A stretch of 64,000 nt of DNA from Anaeramoeba flamelloides (taxonomy: Eukaryota > Metamonada > Anaeramoebidae): NCBI GenBank assembly GCA_027625915.1, contig JANTQA010000036.1, positions 9,011,001 through 9,075,000 on the forward strand, written 5' to 3'. A program made the translations under genes and the position numbers. The stretch's first letter is position 1; each line of letters starts with the position of its first letter. Under the pieces are notes generated by a model. It worked only from the letters and a program-made list of their open reading frames with translations, had not been told where the DNA came from and made no database searches. Shown in pieces: positions 48,801 to 58,669 of this stretch.

Positions 48801-50786
48801 TTCATATTTTTAAAAAATCAAAAATTACTTCCAATTTGAATAAAATTGTATTATTGCTATCCTTTTAACTATTTTAATAGTGATAATTTTTGAATAATAA
48901 CTTTAAACGGGGGAATTTTTTAAAATGAAATTTCAAAATAATTAAATAAATAATTTTGTAGGTTTATTTCAAAAAAAAAAAACTTTTCATTCATAAAACA
49001 TGATATTAATTACTTATTTTATTTTTCCCTAAAATAATTGTGAACAAATATTTCAATTTGTTAACCAAATTTAAAAAGAAATTTGTTAGAAAAATCACAT
49101 GGAAAGGATATTCGAATGTATGTAGCACAAGATACATGTATATATTTAGATAAAATCGAATCTTTGGCAAGAGGCAAAAGAGGCGCTGAACCTCCCCAGG
49201 CATTATTCGCTTCAAGCAGAAGTAATAAATATGCCCATAATGTAAAAATTGTAAAAGAAAACCGAACAGTAAAAAAAAATCACAATATAACAATTGCTTA
49301 TAATTCCGAAATATTATTTCCAAAGACTGTAAAAAGACAAAAAAAAAAAAAATCATTTTTGGTTCATCCTTTTTATCTTGAACAAAAAGAATCAGAAAAA
49401 TTATTTGATATCCAACAAGCAAAATATTTTAAAAAAATACCCAAGCAATTAAAAAAAATTTTGCCAAGATTTAAAGAGAATATTAAAAGCACTGTTATTG
49501 GAACAACAAAAAATAAGGAAATTATTAAACCTTTTCCTAAAATCGAAAATTTAATCCCAAATTTTTCTTATAAAATTGATATGAAAAAGAAAATAAACAA
49601 AAATGATGAGTCGCGTGAAAATAATGATAGTCCTAAATTAAATAATTTTCAAAATAATACAAAGATAATAAAAAATAATAATTTTGGAAATAATTTTGAG
49701 AAGGTGAAAAGAAATGAAAATAATAATAACCAAGAAAATGGAAATACAAATAAAAAGGAAAATTTTATTTTCGGTTCCTCTTCTGAATTAAATTTAAGTA
49801 CTGAAAATAATTCTGAAAGTTTTGAAAGTTCTGATACTAGTGAAAATTCAAATAATTTTGAGAATATTCCAATGAATAAAGACAAATCAATCCCGGATAA
49901 TGATGAATTTGATATTATTGATATACCAAAAAATGTTGATTTAGTTGATGAAATTGATGATATTAATGAAAAGGGGAAAGGGAAAGAGAATATTAAGAGA
50001 AATGAAAAAGCGAATGATAATGAGAAAGAGAAAGATAAAGAGATGAAGAGGAGTAAAAAAAAAGCCCCGCAAAAAAAAGCAATTGAAATAGAAATAGAAA
50101 ATGATGAAGAAGAAAAAAATATGAGAAAAAAAGAAAAATACAAAGATAATAAAAAATATATTAGACTTGGAATTGATTTAATAAAAACCAACAATAGGTA
50201 TGATAATGAACGTGATCGTGATAGTAATGATGATGAACAAAATAAAATTATTAATTTGAAATCAAAATCTGGAATTGAAAGGGGAAATTCACTTATTAAA
50301 GCAAAAATTCAAATAAACTTTCAGAAAGACCAAGAAAAAAATACCAACTATGATATTTGGATTCCAATTATTATTTTTGTACCGATTAGACTAGGTATGA
50401 AAAAAATAAATTCCATCTATATTGATCCACTAATTGAAATACTTTCATTTTCACAGTCTTTAGGAATTGTTGGTGGAAAGCCTAATACAAGTTTATATTT
50501 TATTGCAGCACAAGATCAAAATTTTTATTATTTGGATCCTCACAAAACCCAAAAAAATGTTGATAATTATTTTTATGATGTCTTTGATACTTCGAGTTAT
50601 AAACAAGACCATCTATTTAGATTGAAAATTACTTCGGTGGATCCTTCTATGATTTTGGGGTTTTTATTAAAAAATCGAAAAGATTATAACGATTTTCTGA
50701 AACGGACAAAACAGTTTTTAAAAAGATGGAAGGGGAAAGAAATTTTTTCAATAATGAAAAGTAGTAAATGCTTTGATTTGCATTAA
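39986..50786 (+). CDS. ATG4 cysteine protease with a large internal insertion, 7 exons
   Basis: Exons 39986-40022, 40147-40353, 44561-44608, 44735-44784, 44873-44967, 45080-45112 and 49079-50786 join in phase to 725 residues. ATG4 signatures run in order: FFSYRSQFP, TGWGCMYRTGQMMLAQAF (catalytic Cys77), WFSDHPLAPFSIHKM, GQWHSPTTVSLVLR, IRMYVAQD, FVPIRLG, SLGIVGGKPNTSLYFI, YLDPHKTQ (catalytic Asp643 and His645) and VDPSMILGFL. The Cys-Asp-His triad is complete. ATG4 processes and recycles Atg8 on autophagosomal membranes. The protein is nearly twice the usual ~400 residues because roughly 390 Asn/Lys/Glu/Asp/Ser-rich residues (~185-578), encoded within the last exon, sit inside the peptidase domain. 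The first short exon (MIHKLKNRVRHL) is the least certain; it rests on a GTTTGT donor and phase. The last-intron acceptor is AAAAAG at 49078. Introns of 4.2 and 4.0 kb hold mobile DNA. Confidence 0.92.
41196..41752. mobile_element. Foldback element, ~195-bp near-perfect arms, TTAA-flanked
   Basis: The left end reads TTAAGGTTTACAATCCCTG and the right end is its complement, so GGTTTACAATCCC termini sit within TTAA on both sides. TTAA is the target of piggyBac-type transposons. The arms run through CCGAATTGATGAGTCTAAGA and are almost identical; the ~160-bp centre is unique. No transposase. A diverged short relative is at 32825-32912. Confidence 0.85.
44378..44435. repeat. C11 and T29 homopolymer tracts
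   Basis: Eleven C (44378-44388) and, 18 bases later, 29 T (44407-44435), upstream of the 44560 splice acceptor. The C run is unusual in this base composition. Tract lengths are prone to sequencing error. Confidence 0.8.
46140..46215 (-). repeat. GTAGAGTGCC hairpin-family fragment
   Basis: The minus strand reads GTGCCGTAGAGCACCGTAGA then GTGCCTAGCTTTTCCAGAAT, matching 53335-53395 and the start of 16765-16893. It lies directly 5' of a subfamily-B LINE fragment, as at 53335 and 26770. Confidence 0.6.
46240..46650 (+). mobile_element. LINE 3' fragment, subfamily B
   Basis: Plus-strand pieces translate to the LINE C-terminus (ENIDHFLWIFPSSEKDRLIF-like and SLINNREIYNFTLKFIKG), homologous to the minus-strand copy at 52868-53113. 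The tail GCGTAAATTACACTTCTTCA ends in AT-rich sequence. In-frame stops show it is dead. Confidence 0.75.
47590..48245 (-). repeat. Inverted copy of the 19370-20025 repeat
   Basis: It shares, reversed, AACCCTCAAAACAA, a TTTTTC-type pyrimidine microsatellite (about 47756-47897), AGATCTTCGAAAAGACAAAT and a GTTTAGAATGATTTAAAAG block. Open frames here (47603-47954) arise from the microsatellite. Confidence 0.65.
48370..48860 (+). repeat. Dispersed ~480-bp repeat, copy 2
   Basis: Direct partner of 25840-26320 with the same block order, including TATTGATCGATCAATGGTTA and AAATTGTATTATTG. Confidence 0.65.
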
Positions 50787-51639
50787 TTATTTGAATCTTC
50801 ACTTTCTTGGTTTTACACAATTAATTAGAAGATTTGGATATGTTAAATAATTTACTTTCATTTTTGTCTTAATATATACATATACATAAATATATCTATA
50901 TGTATGTATATCTGCTTTTTTTAAAAATTTATTTTCAGATCTTTTTACGATTTTCAATATTATGCAAAATTAATTAATTTTTTATTCTTTTACAATTATT
51001 ATTGTTTGTTTTGAATTTAAAGCTAACATCCATGTTTTATTTTCAAAAATCTTTTTATTCATTTATTTGCTTTTTTTTTTATTTATTATATTCTTTACTT
51101 ATTGTTTCTTTTTAGTTTGTTAATTAATAATAAAAAAAAAAAAAAAAAAATTGTTTTATTCGAAAGTTTATTAATTTCTTCATGTTATTATAGTTTTTTT
51201 TTCCTTAGTAATTTTAAATATTTTTTGACTTTTGTGTATTACCAAAATATTAAATTCTTTTTTAAAGCCATTTCAAAGTAGAAATTTTTCCAGATTTCAT
51301 TGAAACTTTTTGGAAAAAAGTGAGGTATTTAGATTTTTGAAGCTCTTGTGCATTTTTTTTTGATTCACCAGTTTTAAAATGACTAATTAAAACTTTTTTC
51401 TACTCTGAGTCCTTGTTTTTTTAAAAAATACCTTATTTAAAATTTTATTTTTTACAAGATAATAATAATATTTTCACCATCAAGTACTCTAGTTGAGTGG
51501 TATTTTATGATATTTTCACATAATTATTTAAAGTATGGTTGTATTTGTTTTCTATACGTTGAAAATACTTTAATATCAAATTCTTTTTAATGTATATGGG
51601 ATTTTATTTCAAAATATACTTTTCTCAAGATCTAAACTA

Positions 51640-52145
51640 TCATTCAAAATCATTGGCCCATCAAAAATCAAAATTTAAAGAAAAATATTTTTAATACTTG
51701 TAGTTATCTATTATAATATCAAAATTTTTATTTTAGTATTTGGTTCACTACTCCAGGGGTCTTTATTTTTCTTCAAAAAATAAAATAAAAAAAGTTAAAA
51801 AAAAATTTTAAAAAAAATTGGGCCATTTATTTTGAATGAAGCATTACATGAAAAAAATTTTTTTTTAAAAATTAATAAAACCCATTTATCGATTCTCCTT
51901 CCCTTTGAATAACTAAATCTAATCTCTTTGTCATATTTGAAACCAATTTTTCCATTAATTCATCTGTTACTTCTTTCAAATTTTTTCATTTTCATTTTCC
52001 ATTTTAACAAAACACTTTTGAAAAAATAAAAAAGAGAAAAAATGATTTATTTACAAACTTTTCATTGTAAGAGGAAAAACTTCAAAAAGGTACAAAAGCA
52101 ATTCAAAATTGAAATATAAGGTGGGCCATTTATTTTGAATTTTAG
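51640..52145 (-). mobile_element. Tc1/mariner remnant in a ~500-bp repeat, copy 1
   Basis: The minus strand at 51881-52012 reads LKEVTDELMEKLVSNMTKRL then DLVIQREGESINGF, the typical C-terminal end of Tc1/mariner transposases (pattern L..LV.SM..R...VI...G). The surrounding ~500 bp is repeated directly at 60150-60660. GGCCATTTATTTTGAA occurs at both sides of the coding piece in the same orientation. Upstream catalytic blocks are absent. Confidence 0.62.
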
Positions 52146-52508
52146 TTTACTTTAATTTTTTATCACTTTTAATAGTAAAAAAATAATTGAATACTAATCT
52201 CAAGAATTTTTTGTTTTGAATTAATTGATTGTAGTATGTTAAAAATTATTCCAAGCGGTATCACTTTTAAGGCACGACTTTGAAAGAAAAAAAATAAACT
52301 TTGATTCAAAAATGATGTTTACAAATTTATATTTGAGAAACATAAACAGTTTGAAAAAAATCCTAAAAAATGTAACTTTTGGGATATTTTATTGTTCATT
52401 AAATTTTGTCTATTAAAAGTTATGCTGGTTCTATATAAGGATTTATTTAAATATTACTAATAAATATATATTTAAAATATTCACAAAAGGTAAGTTAATA
52501 ATGAATTA

Positions 52509-52704
52509 CAGTCAGTTTCACTTTTAAGGCACAAACTTTCAACGAAATTTTAGGCACAAAAAAATCTCAAATTAAAGCACAAAGATTAAATTCTAGTAAA
52601 AATAAATTGTAAAAAAAAAAATTCCAAATTTTGTGCCTTAATTTGAGATTTTTTTGTTCCTTAAATTTCGTTGAAAGTTTGTGCGTTAAAAGTGAAACTG
52701 ACTG
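52509..52704. mobile_element. TA-flanked MITE, 196 bp, CAGTCAG ends
   Basis: A palindrome with ~80-bp arms: CAGTCAGTTTCACTTTTAAG at the left and its near-complement at the right (one mismatch in this stretch), with TA on each side. CAGT termini and TA targets fit Tc1/mariner. A decayed relative of the arm (CACTTTTAAGGCACGACTTT) lies at 52262-52285. Confidence 0.85.
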
Positions 52705-52899
52705 TAGGACATTTGATAATTATTCAAAATATAAGTTAAAAATTTTATCCTTGTTTGTAAATCTCAAATTTTTGTTTTTAGCTCTTTAATAAATATATGA
52801 ATAGTAATTTGTGATAATTATGTTATAAATTTATATTAAAAAAAAGATTATTTAACAAAAAGTAAAACTAAAAACAGACTAAAATTTTCTTTTTCTTTC

Positions 52900-53310
52900 T
52901 TTTTTTATTTTTAAAGAAGTGAAAATTACAATCTAGGTCCATTAGAGATAAATACTCTTTCAGAAATTTAAGAGTAAAATCATAGATTTCACGATTATTA
53001 ATTAATGAAAATAATTTCAATCTATTACAGTTTAAAATTATTTCATTAAGATTTTTTTGTTTTAATTTATTTTGAAAAATTAATCTATCTTTTTCATAGG
53101 AAGGGAATACCAATAAAAAATGATCAATATCTTCTATAATTTCCTTTTATAAACATATTTTAGACATATTGGACAAAATTTATATCAATTTTTATTTGAT
53201 TACATAGTAATATCTATTTAAGATGTTTATAAATTTTCTGAATTTTACAATTGTTGAGCTTGAGAGATAACTTAAATATTTTTGAGTTAAAATCATGATT
53301 TTTGAGATTT
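52900..53310 (-). mobile_element. LINE 3' fragment, subfamily B
   Basis: The minus strand encodes FPSYEKDRLIFQNKLKQKN then EIILNCNRLKLFSLINNRE and ends DLDCNFHFF, the best-preserved subfamily-B C-terminus here. It parallels [14 protein letters not shown] of subfamily A. It is 5'-truncated, and the upstream part is degraded. Confidence 0.78.
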
Positions 53311-53334
53311 AACTATTGTTATGTAATTTTGTGG

Positions 53335-53640
53335 AATGTCTTCCAGTGTGTCATAGAGCATAGTAGAGTGCCTAGCTTTTCCAGAATTCAAAAGAATAGA
53401 GTAAAATCTTTAATTTCACGCTATTATTCTTTCAAATTTTTGAAAATCAAACAAAAAGTGAATATTTTTTTTTTTTAATTTAAGAAATAAACCGAAAATT
53501 GAATAAATTTTCTTTACATTTCAAAAAGTAAAGAAAAAGCTAACTGTTGTTTTCCATGATTCAAAAGAATAGAGTAAAATCACAAATTTTCTTTTTATTT
53601 CTCAAATTAAAAAAAACCTAACGGAGGCTTTTTTTAATTT
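53335..53640. repeat. Composite of hairpin-family units
   Basis: It contains TAGAGTGCCTAGCTTTTCC, AGAATTCAAAAGAATAGAG (twice, near 53390 and 53560), AAATAAACCGAAAATT and CCTAACGGAGGC. It shows two adjacent or nested members of the 16765-type family. Confidence 0.55.
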
Positions 53641-54796
53641 CTAAAATTATAAAAAGTAATGTAATTTTCTCCTAATAATTTTCAAAATTGAAAGACCACA
53701 AGTTAATTCAATTGAATAACCAATATTTATTAAAATTAATTTTATTAAATTGATTTTTAATATATATTCTAATATCAATAAATATCGTATCCCCGCAAAA
53801 TTTAATATTATTAAAAAATTAACAATATTCTTAAAAATTTAAAAATATATTCCCATTTTAACAATAAATATATCAAATAATCAGTAACCATTAACTGTTC
53901 TAATTGAGATATTTGTCCTTCAAATAGTAATAATATTTTCAATTTTAGACGAATGTTTTCAATTGATCTGAAAAAATTGAAAATTTGTTTTTTTGGGATT
54001 TTATTCTTGTTTGCTTTAAAGTTCAATTAAAAAAAAAGATATTGTTCAACAAAAAAAACATATACTGTTCCAGTACTTTAGTTTTCCATTCAACTTGGAA
54101 AATTGAAAATTTTTTTTTTTTTTTCAAGGAAATATATCTTTTATTTTGATAATCGTGAAAAGGTAAAGTTACTTTGAAAAACCAATCAAAAAAGTTTAAA
54201 AAAGTAGATCCAAAAAGTTAACACAAGATCTTACTGTATGATATTTTAAGCATTTTTAAAGGATCTATATTCACATTTTCAAAATAATATTTCTGCTTGT
54301 TCTCTTTAAAATAAATAAATAAAATTAAAACTTTAATAACGAAAACAGCAAATTAATTTCAAAATTTGAAAACTTTTATTTTTAATGAGAATTTAGGGTA
54401 AAAAATATTAAAAGTTAACAAATACACAAAAGAAAAGAAAAGAAAGGAAAAAAGAGAAAAGATATTAATTGATTTTTAATGAAATAATTTTTTTAGAAAA
54501 AAAATATCCTTTTCTCTTTAAATTCTTTGAATTTTTTTATTTTTTTTTTCAAAAAAAAAAAATTTCTCAATTTTTTTTTAAAAACAATCAATTATTAAAA
54601 TAAAGCAAAGTAATGAAATGATAGTTATATATATGCAATAAATGAAAATCTATTTTGCTTTAAGATTAAATTTTATTAATTAAACAGGGTCAGAACTTGA
54701 GCTAGAACCAGGATTATTATTAATATTATTTTTTGATTTATTTGTAAAGTTTTTTGTCCATAGATAACTTTGAAGAATTTGAGTAATTTTTTTTGG

Positions 54797-57630
54797 TTAA
54801 TCACTCGAGGTATTTTCTTTCTTGGTCTTATTTTTTTTAATAGATTTAATTTTGATTGATTTTGAGATATTTTTTAATTCGGTATCTGAATTGGAGTTTT
54901 CAGAATTTACTAAATAATTTGAAGGGTTTTCAAGAGTGTTTTCAATGATCATTTGGTGATGATAAAATGAATTATAAAAAGCTGGGAAAGAGTTAGAATA
55001 CATTAAGTGTAAAATTTCTTCGATGGCACCATCATAAAGTTCTTTATCCAAGGGGTTCGTTTCAAAATTCTTCAAAACGGAATCTCTAACGTTTGAAGAG
55101 ATATTAATAATCAGTGGGGATGTTGTTTTTATATAATTATTTATAATATTTTTCGACAAGGCTTTTTTAGCTCTTTTACATTTTTTATTTTTAAATTCGT
55201 TGACTGAACGATAAAACATAATATTTTCAACCGAATAATTGCTTTGGGCAAATTCGATCCAATATGAAACCTTTTTCTTATGGTTAATTATGGATTTAAA
55301 AAAATTATAAAAATTGTTGCCGCCATTCTTCTTCTGATTGTTGATCAATTTATTTTCGATTTTATAACAATTAACGATCGGTAGTACAAAGCTAATGATA
55401 AATAGCATAAATGATAAGACTAAATACAACCAACAGCATTTGATTTTTATGTCTGCCTTTTCACTTATCATAGTAACTACAAAGGAAATGAGTAAAATGA
55501 TATATGCAGAGTAAACTTCATTTTTAATCATATTAATATCTTGAATTTTTCTAATTTCAAGGCATTTTATTGATAACACAATTAAATGAATAAAATAAAA
55601 CACCTGGAAAATGATCATGGGGCCTTTGTTCATTGGCAATTTACATTCCAAGCTGTTCACTTTATGAAGGTCGTATGAAAAAATTGTAATGATTGCAATT
55701 ATCGAATAAACAACGACCTTCACCAATACCATTATTATTTCGAACCGTTTTGTCTCAAAGAATTTGGTTTTATAAAAATCCTTCTCAAATTGTTGAATAA
55801 CATCGCCAACATTGTCGCTATTGATATCCCCATCAAACTCTAAGCCATCGTCGCTGTTTAAATTGGCCTTGCTCGATAACTTTTCAAGTGTGTTTGTAGA
55901 TTCACTGTCTCCACTTTTTTTTGATTGATCAACCAATAATAATTTTGCTTTTGTTAATTTTTTTCTTTTTTGATTTGTTTTTTGATTTGTTTTTTTTTTT
56001 TTTAGTTTTTTTTTTTGGTTTTTTATTTAATTTTTGTTTTTTTTTTATGAATAGTATTTGAATTTCGGGAAGAGAAAATAAAAGATTAGTATTGTTTTTT
56101 TTTACACAACATGCAATTTTATAAAATTGAGGCTGCTTGATTTGATAAAAATAATTTTTAAATATTTTAACTTCAAGTTCGTAAATTAATGTAAATCGTC
56201 AAGAGATCCAGTTGTGTCGATTATTATTTAAGGTGTTAATAGTTGTTGAATTTTTTTGAAATTAAGTAGAGTTTTTTTTGACTAGGTTATTTCAAAACTT
56301 GGCAGTTTTATTGATAAAGTGTATTTTTTATATGAATTATTTGTTAAAAAAACCAAGATCATATTGACAAAATCAATTAGAGGTGACACTTTTGTTTGAA
56401 CTTCTATATACTATTTGTTGCAAAATAAATGGAACAAAATTTTCATTCAGTTTTCCAAAATTGTAATTTATAAATCATATAACCATTTCAAATTTTTTAA
56501 TTCTTAAAACCAGTTTTAATTATTAATTCGCCTTTCAGAAATTGGGTGATTGGGTTATTTATTTTAATCCTTGGAATGGGATTTTTTTATTGGATAGTTG
56601 AATGAAAATTTTGATCTTTTTATTTTACAATTAACAGTACCAAGATTTGTTTCTCCTTCATAAAAAAAATATTATTTTTTGTAGTGAATAATCCAGAAAT
56701 CTATTGGATTTTGTATGTTTTGGAAAATGAGAAAAATGGATCAATTTTTTTAAAACAAGAATTCATTTCGGAAAATTTGTTTAAAAGCTAAGTTTGGTTT
56801 TCAAAGTAATTAAATTTTGTCTTTATTTTTCAAATTTCAAGATGTGATCAAATTTTTTTGGAATTTGATATTCAATTTATTAGAAGTGTTTTTTTTTTTT
56901 TTTTGTTTACTGGTCCCTGAACCAATATGAAAGAACGCTAAGATTGTAGTGTATGTTCAGAACCCTTTTAGTTCAAACACCCTTAAAAAGTGAGAATTTG
57001 GTTTTGGTGACAAATCACAGAACAAGAGATTATTTTGCAGTCTTGGTAAGGTGTGAAAAAAAAAAAAAAAGTTTAAAAATTTTTGAATTGCCCCTCAATG
57101 AAAAATAAATCAAAAGACTGATTTTTTGGATCAATAAAACCACTTTGATGAGAACCTAAATTTACATCAAATAAATAAAAATTTTTTGGAAGAATTAATT
57201 ACTTTGTTTGGCGATGGATATAATAAAGAATCCCTGCCTTTGAACAGTAAATGGACATAAACATATTCAAGCTTACAAAAGTAAGAAAATAGTAGAGACC
57301 ACAATTTGATTCACCACCAACCATCATAATGATGGTTGAAAATAATAGAGCAACAAATATGCAAAAATAAAATACAACAGAAACGATATGAGATCGGTGC
57401 TATTAATAAAAGTGTTTGAATAGATGAAAAAAAGGAAGGTTTTAGGATTCTATTCATGTAAAAAGCCATTCTGCTTTTTATTTTTTTTTTATTGTTATTT
57501 TATAGGTGATCAAATGGAATACTTTGATTGGGTGAAGTTTTCGACGTTTATAATAAAAGTATAAGCAAATAAGAGAAAAAACAAAAGCAGAAATCGATAG
57601 AACTGAAAAAATTTGTTGTTCGGTTCCCAT
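54797..57630 (-). CDS. Seven-transmembrane RGS protein (7TM-RGS), 3 exons
   Basis: Minus-strand exons 57523-57630, 57203-57399 and 54797-55964 join in phase (0, then 2) to 490 residues. Exon 1 gives helix 1 and YKRRKLHPIK; exon 2 continues HRSHIVSVV with helices 2-3 (~40-62, 68-92); exon 3 gives helices 4-7 (~178-199, 216-238, 250-269, 276-301) and then an RGS domain (~335-436: YWIEFAQSNYSVENIMFYRS, NYIKTTSPLIINIS, LYDGAIEEILHLMYSNSFPA). The Glu-Asn of SVEN, which contacts G-alpha in the family, is present. An acidic Ser/Asp-rich loop of ~85 residues lies between helices 3 and 4. The tail is Lys/Ser-rich. The family (for example Arabidopsis RGS1) accelerates GTP hydrolysis by G-alpha at the plasma membrane; the G-alpha at 15500-25486 is a candidate partner. 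The exon 3 acceptor (AAAAAAG) is the weakest border. Confidence 0.88.
56405..56642. mobile_element. MITE, ~240 bp, in an intron of the 7TM-RGS gene
   Basis: Inverted ends: TGCAAAATAAATGGAACAAA with TTTTCATTCAG at the left, and the complement of GTAAAATAAAAAGATCAAAA with TTTTCATTCAAC at the right. The same ends occur at 33650/34420, 8200-8275 and 40518-40565. No frame. Confidence 0.6.
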
Positions 57631-58669
57631 TAGTAAATTAATTTTGGCAGACTGATTATATTTTGAAAACAAAAAAAGAAAATGATAAATTTTTTTTCCC
57701 AAAAAGTAACTTTTACACTTTTAAGTTCGTCAGTGCCTTTTTTTTGTTGAAGGAATACCGAGTATTCTCTCTTTTTTGACTTGATGATTCATGGTTGTTT
57801 TAATACATTTCTTTTTCCAGACATATTTTTGACAAAAAAGATTACCGAATTTTGAAAAAACAGCTCTTTGAAATTGTTTCAATCGAATTTAGGGCGATTA
57901 CTCATCTAAACGGGGATAAATCAATTGGTTTTACTTGCAAACTTCCATTGATTTAAAATTTGCGATTTGGTTTGGATATGAAAAAAGTAATTAACTTATT
58001 CAAGATTGATAGTTTCTGATTGTATACAACAAAAACAGAGATATTAAATAATTATGAGTGCTTGTAAAATGGTCATGATTCTTAAAATGGATTAAACGGA
58101 AAAAAAAAAAATAAATAACTCTGTTATCATCGATCGAAGGAAAAGATCACCTTGCAAAATGGAAACTGAATTATTGGCCAAACCCAAGCTGATTTAATCT
58201 TTTGAGGATTACATATCATCACTATTAAATAGAATTAACCTGACTAGAATTTTATCTCAAAGTTCAATAAAGAATGTTGTATTCAATCTTTTTATTATCG
58301 TTTTTGCAACGACCTTTTTGGGTTTCGTAAAACGAATAATCAGCAAAATAGTTTGAAAAATTGAAATAAAAATTTCCATTATTAATTCATATACTAAAAT
58401 TCGAAACCAGATTTTTTCTATATTAATTTCTAATTATATATAGAACACCCAATTTTAAAGAATATTTTAATTGTAGTCATTAAATGTACTTTCTCCACTC
58501 CTCAAACTTGTATATAATTTTTTTTTTTTTTTTTTATTTATTTGGTATTTGTGTCGAACTTTTTATTTTTCTCTCGTGTTCACTTTCTTAGATTTGTTTT
58601 TGTTTGGCTTTGTTAATTCAAAAACGCTATTTTTAAATTCCATATAAGAAGACAAAATAAAAAAATAAA

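Larger units (their letters stand above)
45113..49078 (+). other. 4.0-kb intron of ATG4
   Basis: The donor is GTATTT and the acceptor AAAAAG. It separates SLVLR from NLLEKSHGKDIRMYVAQD, continuous in the family. It contains (TA)n runs (about 45822-45856 and 47463-47487), hairpin-family sequence (46140-46215), a LINE tail (46240-46650) and two dispersed repeats (47590-48245 and 48370-48860). Confidence 0.8.
50787..54796. other. Intergenic region between ATG4 and the 7TM-RGS gene
   Basis: No host gene is recognised. It contains a Tc1/mariner C-terminal remnant (51640-52145), a TA-flanked MITE (52509-52704), a LINE fragment (52900-53310) and hairpin repeats (53335-53640). 53640-54796 is AT-rich; a minus-strand frame (53811-54026) has no family signal. 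Confidence 0.55.

Noticed and set aside
49090-49140. TTAG acceptor at 49089 for the last ATG4 exon
   Set aside because: It shifts the frame and reaches a stop soon after; the AAG at 49078 gives the family sequence in phase.
49006-50194. Long minus-strand frames opposite the last ATG4 exon
   Set aside because: They are antisense shadows of the low-complexity ATG4 coding sequence; the plus strand carries the family motifs.
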